NCBI RefSeq assembly: GCF_035989285.1
Contig: NZ_CP108513.1
Location: 3,410,001-3,474,000, forward strand
Direction: 5' to 3'
DNA: 64,000 nt
From: Streptomyces sp. NBC_01235
GTDB taxonomy: Bacteria > Actinomycetota > Actinomycetes > Streptomycetales > Streptomycetaceae
Of this stretch, positions 10,979 to 19,386 are shown one piece after another. Below the pieces are notes generated by a model. The model was not told the DNA's origin. It searched no databases and saw only the letters and a list, made by a program, of their open reading frames with translations. Each line of letters starts with the position of its first letter. Positions within the stretch are counted from its first letter, which is position 1. A program made the translations under genes and the position numbers.

Positions 10979-12168
10979 TCCCGCAGATACGCCCGCCAGT
11001 CCGCCGTGAACCGCGGCAGGGACGTGCCCAGCACGCTCTTCAGCGCGCCCTCCACCGCCCCCGGCCGCTCCTTGTACTCCCCCACGGCCCGGTAGAACGC
11101 GTCCAGCTTCACCTCGCCCCACCGCGCGGCGATCATCCGGCAGGCCAGCCAGCCGCCCTCGTACGCCGTGGCCAGCCGGCTCGCGTCACCGGAGAAGCCG
11201 AAGTCGCCGTCGGTGGGCAGCGCCGCCGGGACGGTCCCGCCGGTGACGGCGTGCTGGAGCTCCGGGGCGGCCTCGGCGGGGGTGCGGCCGGTGTCGCGGT
11301 AGCCGACCCAGTCGGCGTAGCCCTCGGACAGCCACAGCGGGGTGGCGGCGTTGGTGTGGGCGCGGGTGGCGACATGGGTGGTCTCGTGGGTGAGGACCAC
11401 CTGCCGTCCGACCCGGCCGAGCATGCCGTACGCGTCGGGGTTGACGATGACCCGGTCCGCGGGCGCCTTCGACCCGCCGCCCGTCTCGCCCGTCGTCACC
11501 GCGGCGATCCCCCGATAGGAGGAGGCGGGCGAGCCGAGCAGCCCCGCCATGCCCTCCAGCGAGTTCGGTACGAGGACGACGACGCGCCCGGCCCAGTCGG
11601 TACCCCAGGCCGCCGACACCGCCGGGACGGCGTCGTCGGCCAGATCCGCGAAGGACCGCAGGCGTTCGCCGGACTGTCCGACCCCCAGCACCAGGCTGTG
11701 CGTTCCCCGGACGACGCTCACCGTGCCCTGGTCCCACAGCTGCTCGCCGGTCTTCTCCGCGGGCTTCTCGGAGATCACCGACCACTGCCCGTCCCCGTCC
11801 CGGGTCAGGCTCAGGGTGCGGTTCGCGATCACCGGGGCCCTGTCGTAGCCGTCGACCCGATAGCTCAGCTCGGCGTCGGCGGTGGCGGAGTCGCCGTCCC
11901 GGTGGACGGCCGTCACGCGGTACGACCACGCCGCCAACGGGACGGCCCGCACGGCGGCGTACCCGGCCGCGGTGCCGGTGGCCGCGTAGGCGCTCTCGTC
12001 ATGGCCGAGGACCGCGGCGGCCCGCCGGTCGAGAACCCGCTGCACATCGGCCTTCGCGCCGTCCGTCGCGGGGCGCCCGCCGCAGGCGACCAGGGAGACG
12101 AACAGCGAGGCGAGCAGCAGCCAGAGCCCCGGTACCGGGGATCCGCGCGCCCGCCTTCGACCAGCCAT
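10966..12168 (-). CDS. Lipoprotein with gluzincin-like (HExxH) peptidase domain
   Basis: A 400-residue protein with a hydrophobic N-terminus (LWLLLASLFVSLVACGG) ending in the lipobox LVAC, so it is likely a membrane-anchored lipoprotein with Cys near residue 29. The central VVLTHETTHVATRAHTN (HExxH) followed by PLWLSEGYADWVGY (the downstream E of gluzincins) matches peptidase MA-like/M1-type zinc metalloproteases. Residues before it (about 35-200) are rich in beta strands and resemble an NTF2/lipoprotein ligand domain. The start is ATG 12168, but GGGAGG abuts it with no spacer, unusual for efficient initiation; no better start exists downstream. Substrate is unknown. It could alternatively be an inactive scaffold. 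Confidence 0.78.
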   Translation of the reverse strand: MAGRRRARGSPVPGLWLLLASLFVSLVACGGRPATDGAKADVQRVLDRRAAAVLGHDESAYAATGTAAGYAAVRAVPLAAWSYRVTAVHRDGDSATADAELSYRVDGYDRAPVIANRTLSLTRDGDGQWSVISEKPAEKTGEQLWDQGTVSVVRGTHSLVLGVGQSGERLRSFADLADDAVPAVSAAWGTDWAGRVVVLVPNSLEGMAGLLGSPASSYRGIAAVTTGETGGGSKAPADRVIVNPDAYGMLGRVGRQVVLTHETTHVATRAHTNAATPLWLSEGYADWVGYRDTGRTPAEAAPELQHAVTGGTVPAALPTDGDFGFSGDASRLATAYEGGWLACRMIAARWGEVKLDAFYRAVGEYKERPGAVEGALKSVLGTSLPRFTADWRAYLRDQLA

Positions 12169-12207
12169 CCTCCCGATCGTACGGTGGCGGCCCCGCGCGA
12201 GCCGCGG

Positions 12208-13221
12208 TCAGGGCCTGGTGACGGAGGAGACCGGCATCATCCCGACCGGGTCGTAGCGCACGGGCGCGCCCGGGTGGGGGGCGTGGATGACCTGGCCGTT
12301 GCCGACGTACATGCCGACATGGCTGGCGTCGGAGCGGTAGGTGACGATGTCGCCGGGCCGGGCCTGGGACAGCGGGACCCGTCGCCCGGCGTGCGCCTGG
12401 GCCTGCGAGGTGCGCGGCAGGGAGACGCCGGCGTGCGCGTACGACCACTGCATGAGGCCCGAACAGTCGAAGCCGGAGGGGCCGTTGGCGCCCCAGACGT
12501 ACGGTCTGCCGAGCGCGGAGCGGACGGCGGCCAGGGCGGCGGCCGCGCGGCCGGACGCCGGGACGGCACCGGAGAGGTCGGGCATGCCCTCGCGGCCGGA
12601 GCGGGAGGCCCGGTCGTAGGCGGCGCGGTCCGCGGACGGCAGGGAGTTGAGCAACTGCCGTGCCCTGGCGAGCTTCTGCTCCACGGTCCGCTTGTGGCTC
12701 GCGACGGCCTTGCGGCTCTTCTCCAGCTCGGCGAGCTTGCGGGCGGCCTCGGCGCGCTCCTGGGCGAGCTCGCGCATGGCGCCCTGGAGTTCGCTGAGTT
12801 CACCGGCCTGGTGGGTGGTGATCCGGTCCAGGACGGACGCCTTGTCGAGGTAGTCCTCCGGGTCGTCGGAGAACAGCAGCGCCAGGGAGGGGTCGAGGCC
12901 GCCGGAGCGGTACTGGGCGCCGGCCAGCGAACCGAGCTGCTCGCGCAGGCCGTTGATGCGCTCCTGCTGGCGGGCGATGTGGTCCTGGGCGTTGCCAACC
13001 TGTTTGCGGAGTGTGCCGGCGCGTTCGTCGGCCTTGTTGTAGGCCTCGGTGGCTTTCTCGACCTCCTCGTAGAGACGGTCCACCTCGGCGCGGGTGTGGT
13101 CGTGCGGCGCGGCCGTGGCCGGTACGGCGCCGAGTGCGGCGGCCGCGACGGACAGCACGCTCAGGGCGCTCACGGCGCCCCGGTCGAACCCGGACTGTGC
13201 AAGGCGGCGATGGGACCCCAC
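12208..13221 (-). CDS. Secreted NlpC/P60 peptidoglycan endopeptidase (first paralogue)
   Basis: A 337-residue exported protein. The N-terminus MGSHRRLAQSGFDRGAV (GTG start) leads to an Ala-rich signal peptide cut near ATAAPHD. Residues about 45-200 form a long coiled coil (LREQLGSLAGAQYRSGG, ELAQERAEAARKLAELE). The C-terminal NlpC/P60 domain shows the catalytic Cys in GFDCSGLMQWSY and the His in DASHVGMYVGNGQVIHA. Such enzymes cleave peptide cross-links of peptidoglycan; the coiled coil usually keeps them autoinhibited. The start is GTG 13221 with GGAAGGAG 11 nt upstream. The paralogue at 13652-14692 is 430 bp away. An IS605-like remnant occupies the upstream region. Confidence 0.9.
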   Translation of the reverse strand: MGSHRRLAQSGFDRGAVSALSVLSVAAAALGAVPATAAPHDHTRAEVDRLYEEVEKATEAYNKADERAGTLRKQVGNAQDHIARQQERINGLREQLGSLAGAQYRSGGLDPSLALLFSDDPEDYLDKASVLDRITTHQAGELSELQGAMRELAQERAEAARKLAELEKSRKAVASHKRTVEQKLARARQLLNSLPSADRAAYDRASRSGREGMPDLSGAVPASGRAAAALAAVRSALGRPYVWGANGPSGFDCSGLMQWSYAHAGVSLPRTSQAQAHAGRRVPLSQARPGDIVTYRSDASHVGMYVGNGQVIHAPHPGAPVRYDPVGMMPVSSVTRP

Positions 13222-13289
13222 GGGAAGCCGCGCTCCTTCCAATTGGCGGACGCCACCGGTCTCCCCCGGGCCGGGGGAAACGCGGCAGA

Positions 13290-13450
13290 CATTGACGCCC
13301 TCTCCAGCCCGAGGGCAGGAGATTCTGGTCCGCACCGCTTCGCGATGCCACCACGGGTTCCTGTTTCACAGGCCGCCGCCGACCCATGAGGGCTGGTCTT
13401 ACGTGGCCTCCGCAGGCGTGACTTTCCGCCCGTCCGGCGGTAGGTCCGAC
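13290..13450 (-). ncRNA. Possible omega-RNA / right end of an IS200/IS605-family element (remnant)
   Basis: Read on the minus strand, this stretch holds GGCGGAAAGTCACGCC, then CTGTGAAACAGGAACCC. It ends with AGAATCTCC, a hairpin (13301-13322: CTCC and GCCC arms with one mismatch) and GGGCGTCAATG. Ending in AATC(T/C)CC-hairpin-GGAG...GTCAA is the hallmark of IS605-type right ends, which also encode the 3' part of TnpB guide RNAs. No tnpB, tnpA or left end is nearby, so it would be a solo remnant. It sits directly upstream of the NlpC/P60 gene and may serve as its leader. Identification is by pattern memory only. Confidence 0.45.
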
Positions 13451-13527
13451 AACTTCCGTCGAAGGACGCGGCGATGCTAGCCCCGCGGCGGGGGGTCGGC
13501 CAAAGACGTCGACGCGCACACACAGTG

Positions 13528-13563
13528 ACGCCCCGCCGCTGACGCAGGTCACCGGCGGGGCGT
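13528..13563 (-). terminator. Hairpin terminator after second NlpC/P60 gene
   Basis: An 11-bp perfect stem (ACGCCCCGCCG, 13528-13538, with CGGCGGGGCGT, 13553-13563; 14-nt loop) lies 89 nt downstream of the stop of the gene at 13652-14692. There is no strong U-run, as usual for Streptomyces terminators. Confidence 0.6.
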
Positions 13564-13651
13564 GGGGTCACTTCCCGTCGTCATGATTCGCCCGTTCGGG
13601 CGGGGTGATGTCCTGATCTTGAAGTTGATCAGCGACTGATCCCGGAGTGGA

Positions 13652-14692
13652 TCAGACCCGGACGCCGAACATGAACGGTCCGCCGATCGTGCTCATCGAC
13701 TCGTAGCGCACGACGGTCCCGGTGCGCGGGGCGTGGATGATCTGGCCGTTGCCCGCGTACAGACCGACGTGGTGCAGGTCGCTGAAGAAGAACACCAGGT
13801 CGCCGACCTTGAGGTCGCTCTGCGAGTAGATGCGCGTCCCGATGTTGGCCTGCGCCTGCGAGGTCCGCGGGATACCGACACCGGCCTGCGCGTAGGCCCA
13901 GGAGGTGAGGCCCGAGCAGTCGTACGAGGCGGTGCCGGTGGCGCCGTAGTAGTAGGGCTTGCCGAGCTGGCTCTGCGCGGCCTGGAAGGCGGCCATGGCC
14001 CGGCCGGAGCCGGTGGGGGCGTCGCCGAGGTCGACACGCCCACCGGAGTCCCGGCTGGCGCGGGCGTCGGCGGCGGCGAGGTCCGCCCTCTCCTTGGCCG
14101 TCAGCGTGTTGAGGAGCTTGCGCGCCTCGGTGAGCTTGGCCTGCACCGTCTTCTTCTGCTTGGCCAGTTCGGTGCGGGTCGAGGCGAGGTCCTTGAGCTT
14201 GCCGGCGGCCTCGGCGCGCTCCTGGGCGAGCTCGCGCTGCTTCTCCTGGATCTTCTTCAGCGCCTCGACCTGCTGGGCGCTCAGCTGGTCGGCGGCCGAC
14301 GCCTTGTCCAGGAAGTCGTCCGGGTTCGAGGAGAGGAGGAGCTGCAGGGAGGAATCTATGGACCCGGTGCGGTACTGGGCGGCGGCCGCCAGACCCATGG
14401 AGTCGCGCAGCTCGTTGAGATCCGCCTGCCCCCGGGCCACGTTGTCCTGGATGGTGGAGATCTCCTTCTGGAGCTTCTCCTGCTTCTCCTCGGCCCCGTT
14501 GAGCTTCTCGGTGGCCTGCTCCTGCTCTTCGTAGAGCTTGTCGACCTTGGCCTTGACCTCGTCCTTGCTGAGCTTCTCACTGGGCGCCGCGTTGGCGGCC
14601 TGCGAGCTCAGTACGACGGCAGCGGCGGCTGCGGTGGTCAGCACGGTCACGCGCGCACGACTCGGCTGCTTCGGTCGACGGTGGGACGCCAC
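13652..14692 (-). CDS. Secreted NlpC/P60 peptidoglycan endopeptidase (second paralogue)
   Basis: A 346-residue exported hydrolase paralogous to the gene at 12208-13221. It has a basic N-terminus (ASHRRPKQPSRARVTV), an Ala-rich signal peptide ending near ANAAPSE, and a long coiled coil (EEQEQATEKLNGAEEKQEKL through KERADLAAADARA, about residues 45-220). The C-terminal NlpC/P60 domain has catalytic Cys in SYDCSGLTSWAY and His in DLHHVGLYAGNGQIIHA. GTG 14692 is preferred over GTG 14722 because AAGAAGGAG sits 9 nt before it, inside the longer reading frame. A sigma70-like promoter is placed at 14745-14774. It likely remodels peptidoglycan in growth or sporulation; which bond it cuts is not known. 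Confidence 0.9.
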   Translation of the reverse strand: MASHRRPKQPSRARVTVLTTAAAAAVVLSSQAANAAPSEKLSKDEVKAKVDKLYEEQEQATEKLNGAEEKQEKLQKEISTIQDNVARGQADLNELRDSMGLAAAAQYRTGSIDSSLQLLLSSNPDDFLDKASAADQLSAQQVEALKKIQEKQRELAQERAEAAGKLKDLASTRTELAKQKKTVQAKLTEARKLLNTLTAKERADLAAADARASRDSGGRVDLGDAPTGSGRAMAAFQAAQSQLGKPYYYGATGTASYDCSGLTSWAYAQAGVGIPRTSQAQANIGTRIYSQSDLKVGDLVFFFSDLHHVGLYAGNGQIIHAPRTGTVVRYESMSTIGGPFMFGVRV

Positions 14693-14744
14693 GGAGACGG
14701 GCTCCTTCTTTTGAGTGATCACCCGTGTGGAGATTCGAGCCCCG

Positions 14745-14774
14745 ACCTTAGTGACCTCGCCGTGATCAGTTCAA
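14745..14774 (-). promoter_or_regulatory. Sigma70-type promoter for NlpC/P60 gene
   Basis: On the minus strand TTGAAC (14769-14774), an 18-nt spacer and TAAGGT (14745-14750) give a vegetative-type promoter. Transcription would begin near 14737, leaving a leader of about 45 nt before GTG 14692. The flanking region to 14902 is unusually A/T-rich for this genome. Confidence 0.55.
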
Positions 14775-14902
14775 ATCCTCAGACGAAAAAACTCATCACG
14801 CACCGCAGTTTTTTCACACAACTCACGTGCGGTGATCTGCGATTGACACTACGTTGCGTGACGATTAGGCCAATTCAGGCATTAAACCAGCAACTTCGAC
14901 CT

Positions 14903-16246
14903 TCAGGACAGTCGCTTCAGAAGTACCGCGGAAGCCACCGGCCGGGCGCCCGCCTTCGCGACCCCGTCGGCCACCTCACGGTCGGTGGAGGCGACGATGA
15001 CCGGCCGACCGGGCGGCTCGGCCCGCACCAGCTGACGGATCAGCTCGTCGGCCGTGACACCCGGCTTGGAGAACAGCACCCGCACCCCGCGCGGCGGCGC
15101 CAGCAGCACCGGAGCGGCGAGTTCGGCCCCGTCGAAGACGCAGGTGACCTCGGCGCCGGTCTGCGCGGCGAGCTGCGAGAGCTGCCCGAGCAGCCTGAGC
15201 CGCTGCTTCTCCAGCGGCATCTGCGGATAGCCGGTCTTGGTGACGTTGTAGCCGTCGACGACGAGATGCGCCTGGGGCAGCGCGAGGAGCTGGTCGAGAA
15301 TGGCCGGATCATGCTCGGACAGGGCGCGGGCGGCGATGTCCTTCGGGGTCATCCGGCCCGGCTCGACCGCGTCGACGGTCTCCGCCGGCCGCACCGACAC
15401 CGGCGGCAGCGCCAGTTCCCTCCGCAGCCCCTGGGTAGCGTCGAGCACGGTGTCCAGCAGCAGCCGCACCCGCATGTCCTCGACGCTGCGGCCCTCGCGG
15501 GCCGCCCGCCGGGTTGCCTCCAGGGTGGCCTCCACCTCGCCGAGCCGCGCCTTGAGCCGCCGGCTCTCGCTCTCGGCGGCGGACACCTGGGTCTGCCCCT
15601 CGGCACGCAGGGTCTCCATCTCGCCCTGCGCCTTGCGCAGCGCGGCCTCGCCGCGCTTGACGTCGCTGAGGGCCGAACGCAGCTTGCGGTGAAGCGATTC
15701 GGCCTCCTTCTTCGCCGCGTCCAGTTCTGCTCGCAGCCGCTCGGTCTCCGCCCGGGTCTGCTCACGGGCCCGGTCGAGCTCCTCGCGCAGCCGCTCCAGC
15801 TCGGCCCGGGTCTCCTCGTCGGCGCGTTCGGCGTCCGCCCGCTGGGCCTCCTCGCCGGCCGCGGTGACCAGCTTCACCCAGCCCGTGGGCCGCAGCACAT
15901 AGGCCGCGGCCGCCACGTCGAGCGGGTCCGCGGCCGGGGTCGGCGAGCCGGAGTCGAGGGCGCCGGAGAGTTCCGGCTGGGTCTCTCTGAACTTCTCGGC
16001 GATGCGTTGCCGGAAGAGCGGATCGGTCTCCAGCGCGGCCGCCATCGCGTTGCCCGCGAACTTGGCCCGCCGGTTCGGCGCGAACCGGGCGTACTGCCGC
16101 AACTGGGCGGGCAGTTCGCCGACGGTCAGCCCGCCGAAGCCGTCGGAGACGATCGTGACGACCCTGCGCCGCACGCCGTCCGGCAGCGGACGGTCGAGCA
16201 TCTCGGCGGCGCCGTCGCCCGGCCCCCCGCCTGCGCTCTCCACCAT
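14903..16246 (-). CDS. NYN-domain (YacP/PIN-like) RNA-binding protein with coiled coil
   Basis: A 447-residue cytosolic protein in three parts. Residues 1-130 are helical with SDGFGGLTVGELPAQLRQYARFAPNRRAKFAG. Residues about 135-270 are a highly charged Glu/Arg coiled coil. The C-terminal part is a NYN domain: HLVVDGYNVTKTGYPQ with the acidic VVDGYN, CVFDGAEL, and VIVASTDREVADGV with a third acidic cluster. These three acidic motifs define the PIN-like NYN/YacP fold, probable endoribonucleases. The start is ATG 16246 (GTG 16243 also possible). The stop lies 210 bp from the NlpC/P60 start, upstream on the same strand. Nuclease activity is inferred from the fold. Confidence 0.85.
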   Translation of the reverse strand: MVESAGGGPGDGAAEMLDRPLPDGVRRRVVTIVSDGFGGLTVGELPAQLRQYARFAPNRRAKFAGNAMAAALETDPLFRQRIAEKFRETQPELSGALDSGSPTPAADPLDVAAAAYVLRPTGWVKLVTAAGEEAQRADAERADEETRAELERLREELDRAREQTRAETERLRAELDAAKKEAESLHRKLRSALSDVKRGEAALRKAQGEMETLRAEGQTQVSAAESESRRLKARLGEVEATLEATRRAAREGRSVEDMRVRLLLDTVLDATQGLRRELALPPVSVRPAETVDAVEPGRMTPKDIAARALSEHDPAILDQLLALPQAHLVVDGYNVTKTGYPQMPLEKQRLRLLGQLSQLAAQTGAEVTCVFDGAELAAPVLLAPPRGVRVLFSKPGVTADELIRQLVRAEPPGRPVIVASTDREVADGVAKAGARPVASAVLLKRLS

Positions 16247-16283
16247 CCGTCACACCCCAATACCTGTGCGGGGCCGCCTCCCG

Positions 16284-16523
16284 TCAGGAGCCGGCGCCCG
16301 GCCGATCGACGAGTTCCACCTGGTCCACGGCGTTGCACCAGCGGCACCGCACCGACTCGATGGTCTCATTGACCACCTCGCGCTCCTCGACCTCCGGCTC
16401 GCCCGCGAGGTCGAGGTGCACGTACTCGACGACCTTCGACGAGCGCGTCACGTCGAACCGCGTGAGGTTGCCGCAGAGCGTGCAGCGCCACCGCGTCGTG
16501 GCGGTCGGCAGGGGAACCGTCAT
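16284..16523 (-). CDS. Small zinc-ribbon protein
   Basis: A 79-residue protein starting MTVPLPTATTRWRCTLCGNL at ATG 16523, with AAGGAAG about 12 nt upstream. Two CxxC knuckles, CTLCGN near residue 14 and CRWCNA near residue 60, indicate one zinc ribbon flanking a charged strand region (HLDLAGEPEVEEREVVNE). It lies 37 bp upstream of the NYN-domain gene on the same strand, so the two are probably co-transcribed, consistent with a nucleic-acid role. No specific function is known to me. Confidence 0.8.
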   Translation of the reverse strand: MTVPLPTATTRWRCTLCGNLTRFDVTRSSKVVEYVHLDLAGEPEVEEREVVNETIESVRCRWCNAVDQVELVDRPGAGS

Positions 16524-16706
16524 CGTGACTTTCCGCTTCCTTCTAGTGTGGTGCTTCCGTCGTGCCACCAGTGTCCGGGTCGGGCCGGAGGCTCCCCCGT
16601 ACATGTGGCTCGTAACCCTACGGCCTGGCGGGTACTCGCCGCCCGTCCGTCCACGGCGGCGAGGCGATCTGTGCCGATGCGCCCCATTACGACATGCTCT
16701 GTTTTC

Positions 16707-17534
16707 ATGATCGGCAACTGGAGCGGAACCGTCCGCAGAGCCCTCCGCACCCCCTCGGCGCCGGTGACCTACGGACTGATCACCCTGTGCTGTCTGATCT
16801 TCGTGATCGGCCCGGCCTCGGGCCTCGATCCGGCGTACGGCTCCGGTGACGAACTGCTGGCCGCGCAACGGTCCTATTTCCGCCGCTGGGGTGTCGTGCC
16901 CGCCGAACTCTTCCAGGGCTCGGCGCGGGCGGCCCTGACCCCCGTCACGGCTCTCTTCGTGCACGGCAGCTGGGTGCACCTGCTGGGCAACATGCTGTTC
17001 CTGTACGTCTTCGGGGCGATGACCGAGGACCGGATGGGCCGCGTCGAGTTCACGCTCTTCTACCTCGGCTGCGGCTACCTGGCCCTGCTGGGCTACGCCG
17101 CCGCCAACGCCGACTCCTCGCAGTCCCTGGTCGGCGCCTCCGGGGCGATCTCCGCGGTCCTCGGCGCGTTTCTGTACCTGTTTCCCCGAGCGCGGGTGAC
17201 CAGTCTCCTGCCGTTCCTGTTCTTCCTGCCGCTGCGCTTCCCCGCGTGGGTCGTACTGCCCTTCTGGGCGGCCCTCCAGTGGGTGGCGGCGCGGCAGGCC
17301 GCCCAGGGGCCGGGGGTGGCGTATCTGGCGCACATGGTGGGCTTCGGCCTGGGGCTCGTCTACGCGTGGGCCCGCTTCGGAGACAAGAAGGGCCCGAAGG
17401 GCGGCCTTGGAAGGGCGGTGGTGGGAGACGGGCGGGCGACCGCTGCGCCTTCCCGGGGGACGCGGCATCCGACAGCGGCTCCGCCGCGGACCGGACCTCC
17501 GGCAGAGAAAACGGGCCGACTGGACCGCGAGTAG
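16707..17534 (+). CDS. Rhomboid-family intramembrane serine protease
   Basis: A 275-residue protein with about six membrane segments. Rhomboid signatures are present: HGSWVHLLGNMLFLYVFG (loop/TM2 HxxxN), the catalytic serine in VGASGAISAVLGAF, and the catalytic histidine in AYLAHMVGFGLGLVYA. It should cut membrane proteins within or near the lipid bilayer. The C-terminus (after residue about 225) is a disordered Pro/Ala/Arg tail. The start ATG 16707 has no clear ribosome site, so it may be leaderless or begin slightly upstream (ATG 16692 is out of frame). It diverges from the small zinc-ribbon gene and precedes the RAM-domain gene by 42 bp. Substrate is unknown. Confidence 0.88.
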   Translation: MIGNWSGTVRRALRTPSAPVTYGLITLCCLIFVIGPASGLDPAYGSGDELLAAQRSYFRRWGVVPAELFQGSARAALTPVTALFVHGSWVHLLGNMLFLYVFGAMTEDRMGRVEFTLFYLGCGYLALLGYAAANADSSQSLVGASGAISAVLGAFLYLFPRARVTSLLPFLFFLPLRFPAWVVLPFWAALQWVAARQAAQGPGVAYLAHMVGFGLGLVYAWARFGDKKGPKGGLGRAVVGDGRATAAPSRGTRHPTAAPPRTGPPAEKTGRLDRE

Positions 17535-17576
17535 GGTGAGAGCCCCAGCTCCGGCCCCCGAGGGAGAGAACCAGCC

Positions 17577-17858
17577 GTGATCACCGCGATCGTCCTCATC
17601 AAGACCAGCGTGGACCGGATCCCCGAGATCGCCGAGCGGATCGCCTCGCTGGAATCCGTGAGCGAGGTCTTCTCCGTCACGGGGACCTACGACCTGATCG
17701 CCATGGTGCGGGTGAAGCAGCACGAGGACCTCGCGGAGGTCATCCCCGGCAGCATCAGCAAGATTCCCGGGGTGGAGGCGACGGACACCCACGTCGCCTT
17801 CCGCACCTACTCGCAGCACGACCTGGAGGCGGCGTTCGCCATCGGGCTGGACTCCTGA
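17577..17858 (+). CDS. Stand-alone Lrp/AsnC ligand-binding (RAM) domain protein
   Basis: A 93-residue protein, MITAIVLIKTSVDRIPEIAERIASLESV onward, with VFSVTGTYDLIAMVRV and HVAFRTYSQHDLEAAF. This is the alpha/beta RAM domain of Lrp/AsnC regulators without the DNA-binding helix-turn-helix. Such proteins form ring oligomers that bind amino acids or related effectors, but do not bind DNA by themselves. GTG 17577 has GGGAGAG 8-14 nt upstream. It follows the rhomboid gene closely and converges with the SAM-IV-controlled aminotransferase 33 bp later. A link to amino-acid sensing is plausible; the ligand is unknown. Confidence 0.85.
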   Translation: MITAIVLIKTSVDRIPEIAERIASLESVSEVFSVTGTYDLIAMVRVKQHEDLAEVIPGSISKIPGVEATDTHVAFRTYSQHDLEAAFAIGLDS

Positions 17859-17891
17859 CCGACCGAACACCGCCTCCGGCGCGGCAACCGC

Positions 17892-19253
17892 CTACACCGC
17901 CGGGACGCAGCGGCCGTCCTCCGTCCGGTACTGCCACCGCGCGCCGTCGGCCACCAGTTCCCGTACCGCGTTGACGAAGCGCTCCACGTGCTCGTCGGGG
18001 GTGCCGGCGCCGAAGCTCACCCGGATCGCGTTGAGGGACTTCTCTCCGGGGGCCGCCTCGGGGGCGCCGCACTCGCCCGGGGTCTGCGGGTCGCCACCCA
18101 GGAGGGTGCGGACCAGCGGGTGGGCGCAGAAGAGGCCGTCGCGGACGCCGATGCCGTACTCGGCGGAGAGAGCCGCGGCGAAGTGGGAGCTGTTCCAGCC
18201 CTCGACGACGAAGGAGATCACGCCGACCCGCGGGGCGTCGTCGCCGAACAGCGACAGGATCCGCACCCCCGGGACCTCGGCGAGGCCGGTGCGCACCTTC
18301 TCGATCAGGTACCGCTCGCGGGCCACCAGCGTGTCGAAGCCCGCCTCCGTCAGCGCCTTGCACGCCGAGGCGATGGAGTAGGCGCCGATCACGTTCGGGG
18401 AGCCGGCCTCGTGGCGGGCCGCGCCCTCGTGCCACTCCACGTCCACTCCCCCGTCCTCGCTCCGCGTCACCTTGCGGCTGGCGCCGCCGCCCGCGAGGTA
18501 CGGGTCGGCCGCGACCAGCCAGTCGGCGCGGCCGGCCAGGACGCCGGAGCCGAAGGGGGCGTACAGCTTGTGGCCGGAGAAGGCGATCCAGTCGACGTCC
18601 AGGTCACGGACGGAGACCGGGTGGTGCGGGGCCAGCTGGGCGGCGTCCAGCACGATGCGGGCGCCGTGCGCATGGGCGGCCGCCGCGAGCTCCCGTACCG
18701 GCCACAGCTCGCCGGTGACGTTCGAGGCGCCGGTCACGCAGACCAGGGCCGGGCCGTACGGGTCGCGCTCGGCGAGGGCGCGCTCCAGGGTCTCGACGGC
18801 CTGGCGCGGGGTGCGCGGGGCGTCGAGGCAGGTGACCCGGGCGTCCTGCCAGGGCAGCAGCGAGGCGTGGTGCTCGGTCTCGAAGACGAAGACCTGGCAG
18901 TCGGCGGGGAGGGCCCGCGCCAGCAGGTTGAGGGAGTCCGTCGTCGAGCGGGTGAAGATCAGCTGGTCGTCGGAGCGGCAGTCGAGGAACTCGGTGACCG
19001 TCCTGCGGGCGTTCTCGAAGAGGTCCGTGGACAGCTGGGAGAGGTAGCCGGCCCCTCGGTGGACGCTGCCGTAGTACGGGGCGTAGGCCGCCACGTCGTC
19101 CCAGACGCGCTGGAGGGCCGGGGTGCTGGCCGCGTAGTCCAGCGCCGCGTAGGTGACCTCGCCGCCGGTCACGAGCGGGACGGTGACATCCCGTCCCAGA
19201 ACGGGCAGCGGGGCACAAACGGTCTGGGCGACGGCCGTGGTGGAGACAGACAT
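17892..19253 (-). CDS. Class-V aminotransferase, cysteine desulfurase-like, under a SAM-IV riboswitch
   Basis: A 453-residue PLP enzyme of the NifS/SufS (fold type I, class V) group. The PLP lysine is in DWIAFSGHKLYAPFGSG, the cofactor-contacting TEHHASLLPW and VLDAAQLAPH motifs are present, and a Cys sits in DGLFCAHPLV, where SufS-type desulfurases carry the active-site persulfide Cys. The start is ATG 19253 with GGGAG 9 nt upstream. The leader contains a SAM-IV riboswitch, so expression should fall when S-adenosylmethionine is high, tying the enzyme to sulfur/methionine metabolism. It is a lone transcription unit. It may be a cysteine or homocysteine lyase/desulfurase rather than an Fe-S scaffold supplier; it lacks suf neighbours. 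Confidence 0.85.
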   Translation of the reverse strand: MSVSTTAVAQTVCAPLPVLGRDVTVPLVTGGEVTYAALDYAASTPALQRVWDDVAAYAPYYGSVHRGAGYLSQLSTDLFENARRTVTEFLDCRSDDQLIFTRSTTDSLNLLARALPADCQVFVFETEHHASLLPWQDARVTCLDAPRTPRQAVETLERALAERDPYGPALVCVTGASNVTGELWPVRELAAAAHAHGARIVLDAAQLAPHHPVSVRDLDVDWIAFSGHKLYAPFGSGVLAGRADWLVAADPYLAGGGASRKVTRSEDGGVDVEWHEGAARHEAGSPNVIGAYSIASACKALTEAGFDTLVARERYLIEKVRTGLAEVPGVRILSLFGDDAPRVGVISFVVEGWNSSHFAAALSAEYGIGVRDGLFCAHPLVRTLLGGDPQTPGECGAPEAAPGEKSLNAIRVSFGAGTPDEHVERFVNAVRELVADGARWQYRTEDGRCVPAV

Positions 19254-19386
19254 GGGGAACTCCCGTGAGAGGAAAGGGGTAACCGCCGTGCGAGCGGGTG
19301 TGGCTCCAGCACGGAGGAAGGCGAAACGGGGTACGCGGAGGCGGGGCTCTACGCCCTATCGCATTCGCTTGCTCACGGAAGGCTCC

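Noticed and set aside
13222..13480. c-di-AMP (ydaO) riboswitch before the first NlpC/P60 gene
   Set aside because: Such riboswitches precede cell-wall hydrolases in Streptomyces, but the expected GACAGCTAACC-type motif is absent; the sequence fits an IS605 right end better.
14843..14871. TTGACA on the plus strand, suggesting an antisense promoter into the NYN gene
   Set aside because: With 16-18 nt spacing no hexamer resembles TANNNT; a -35 alone is not enough.
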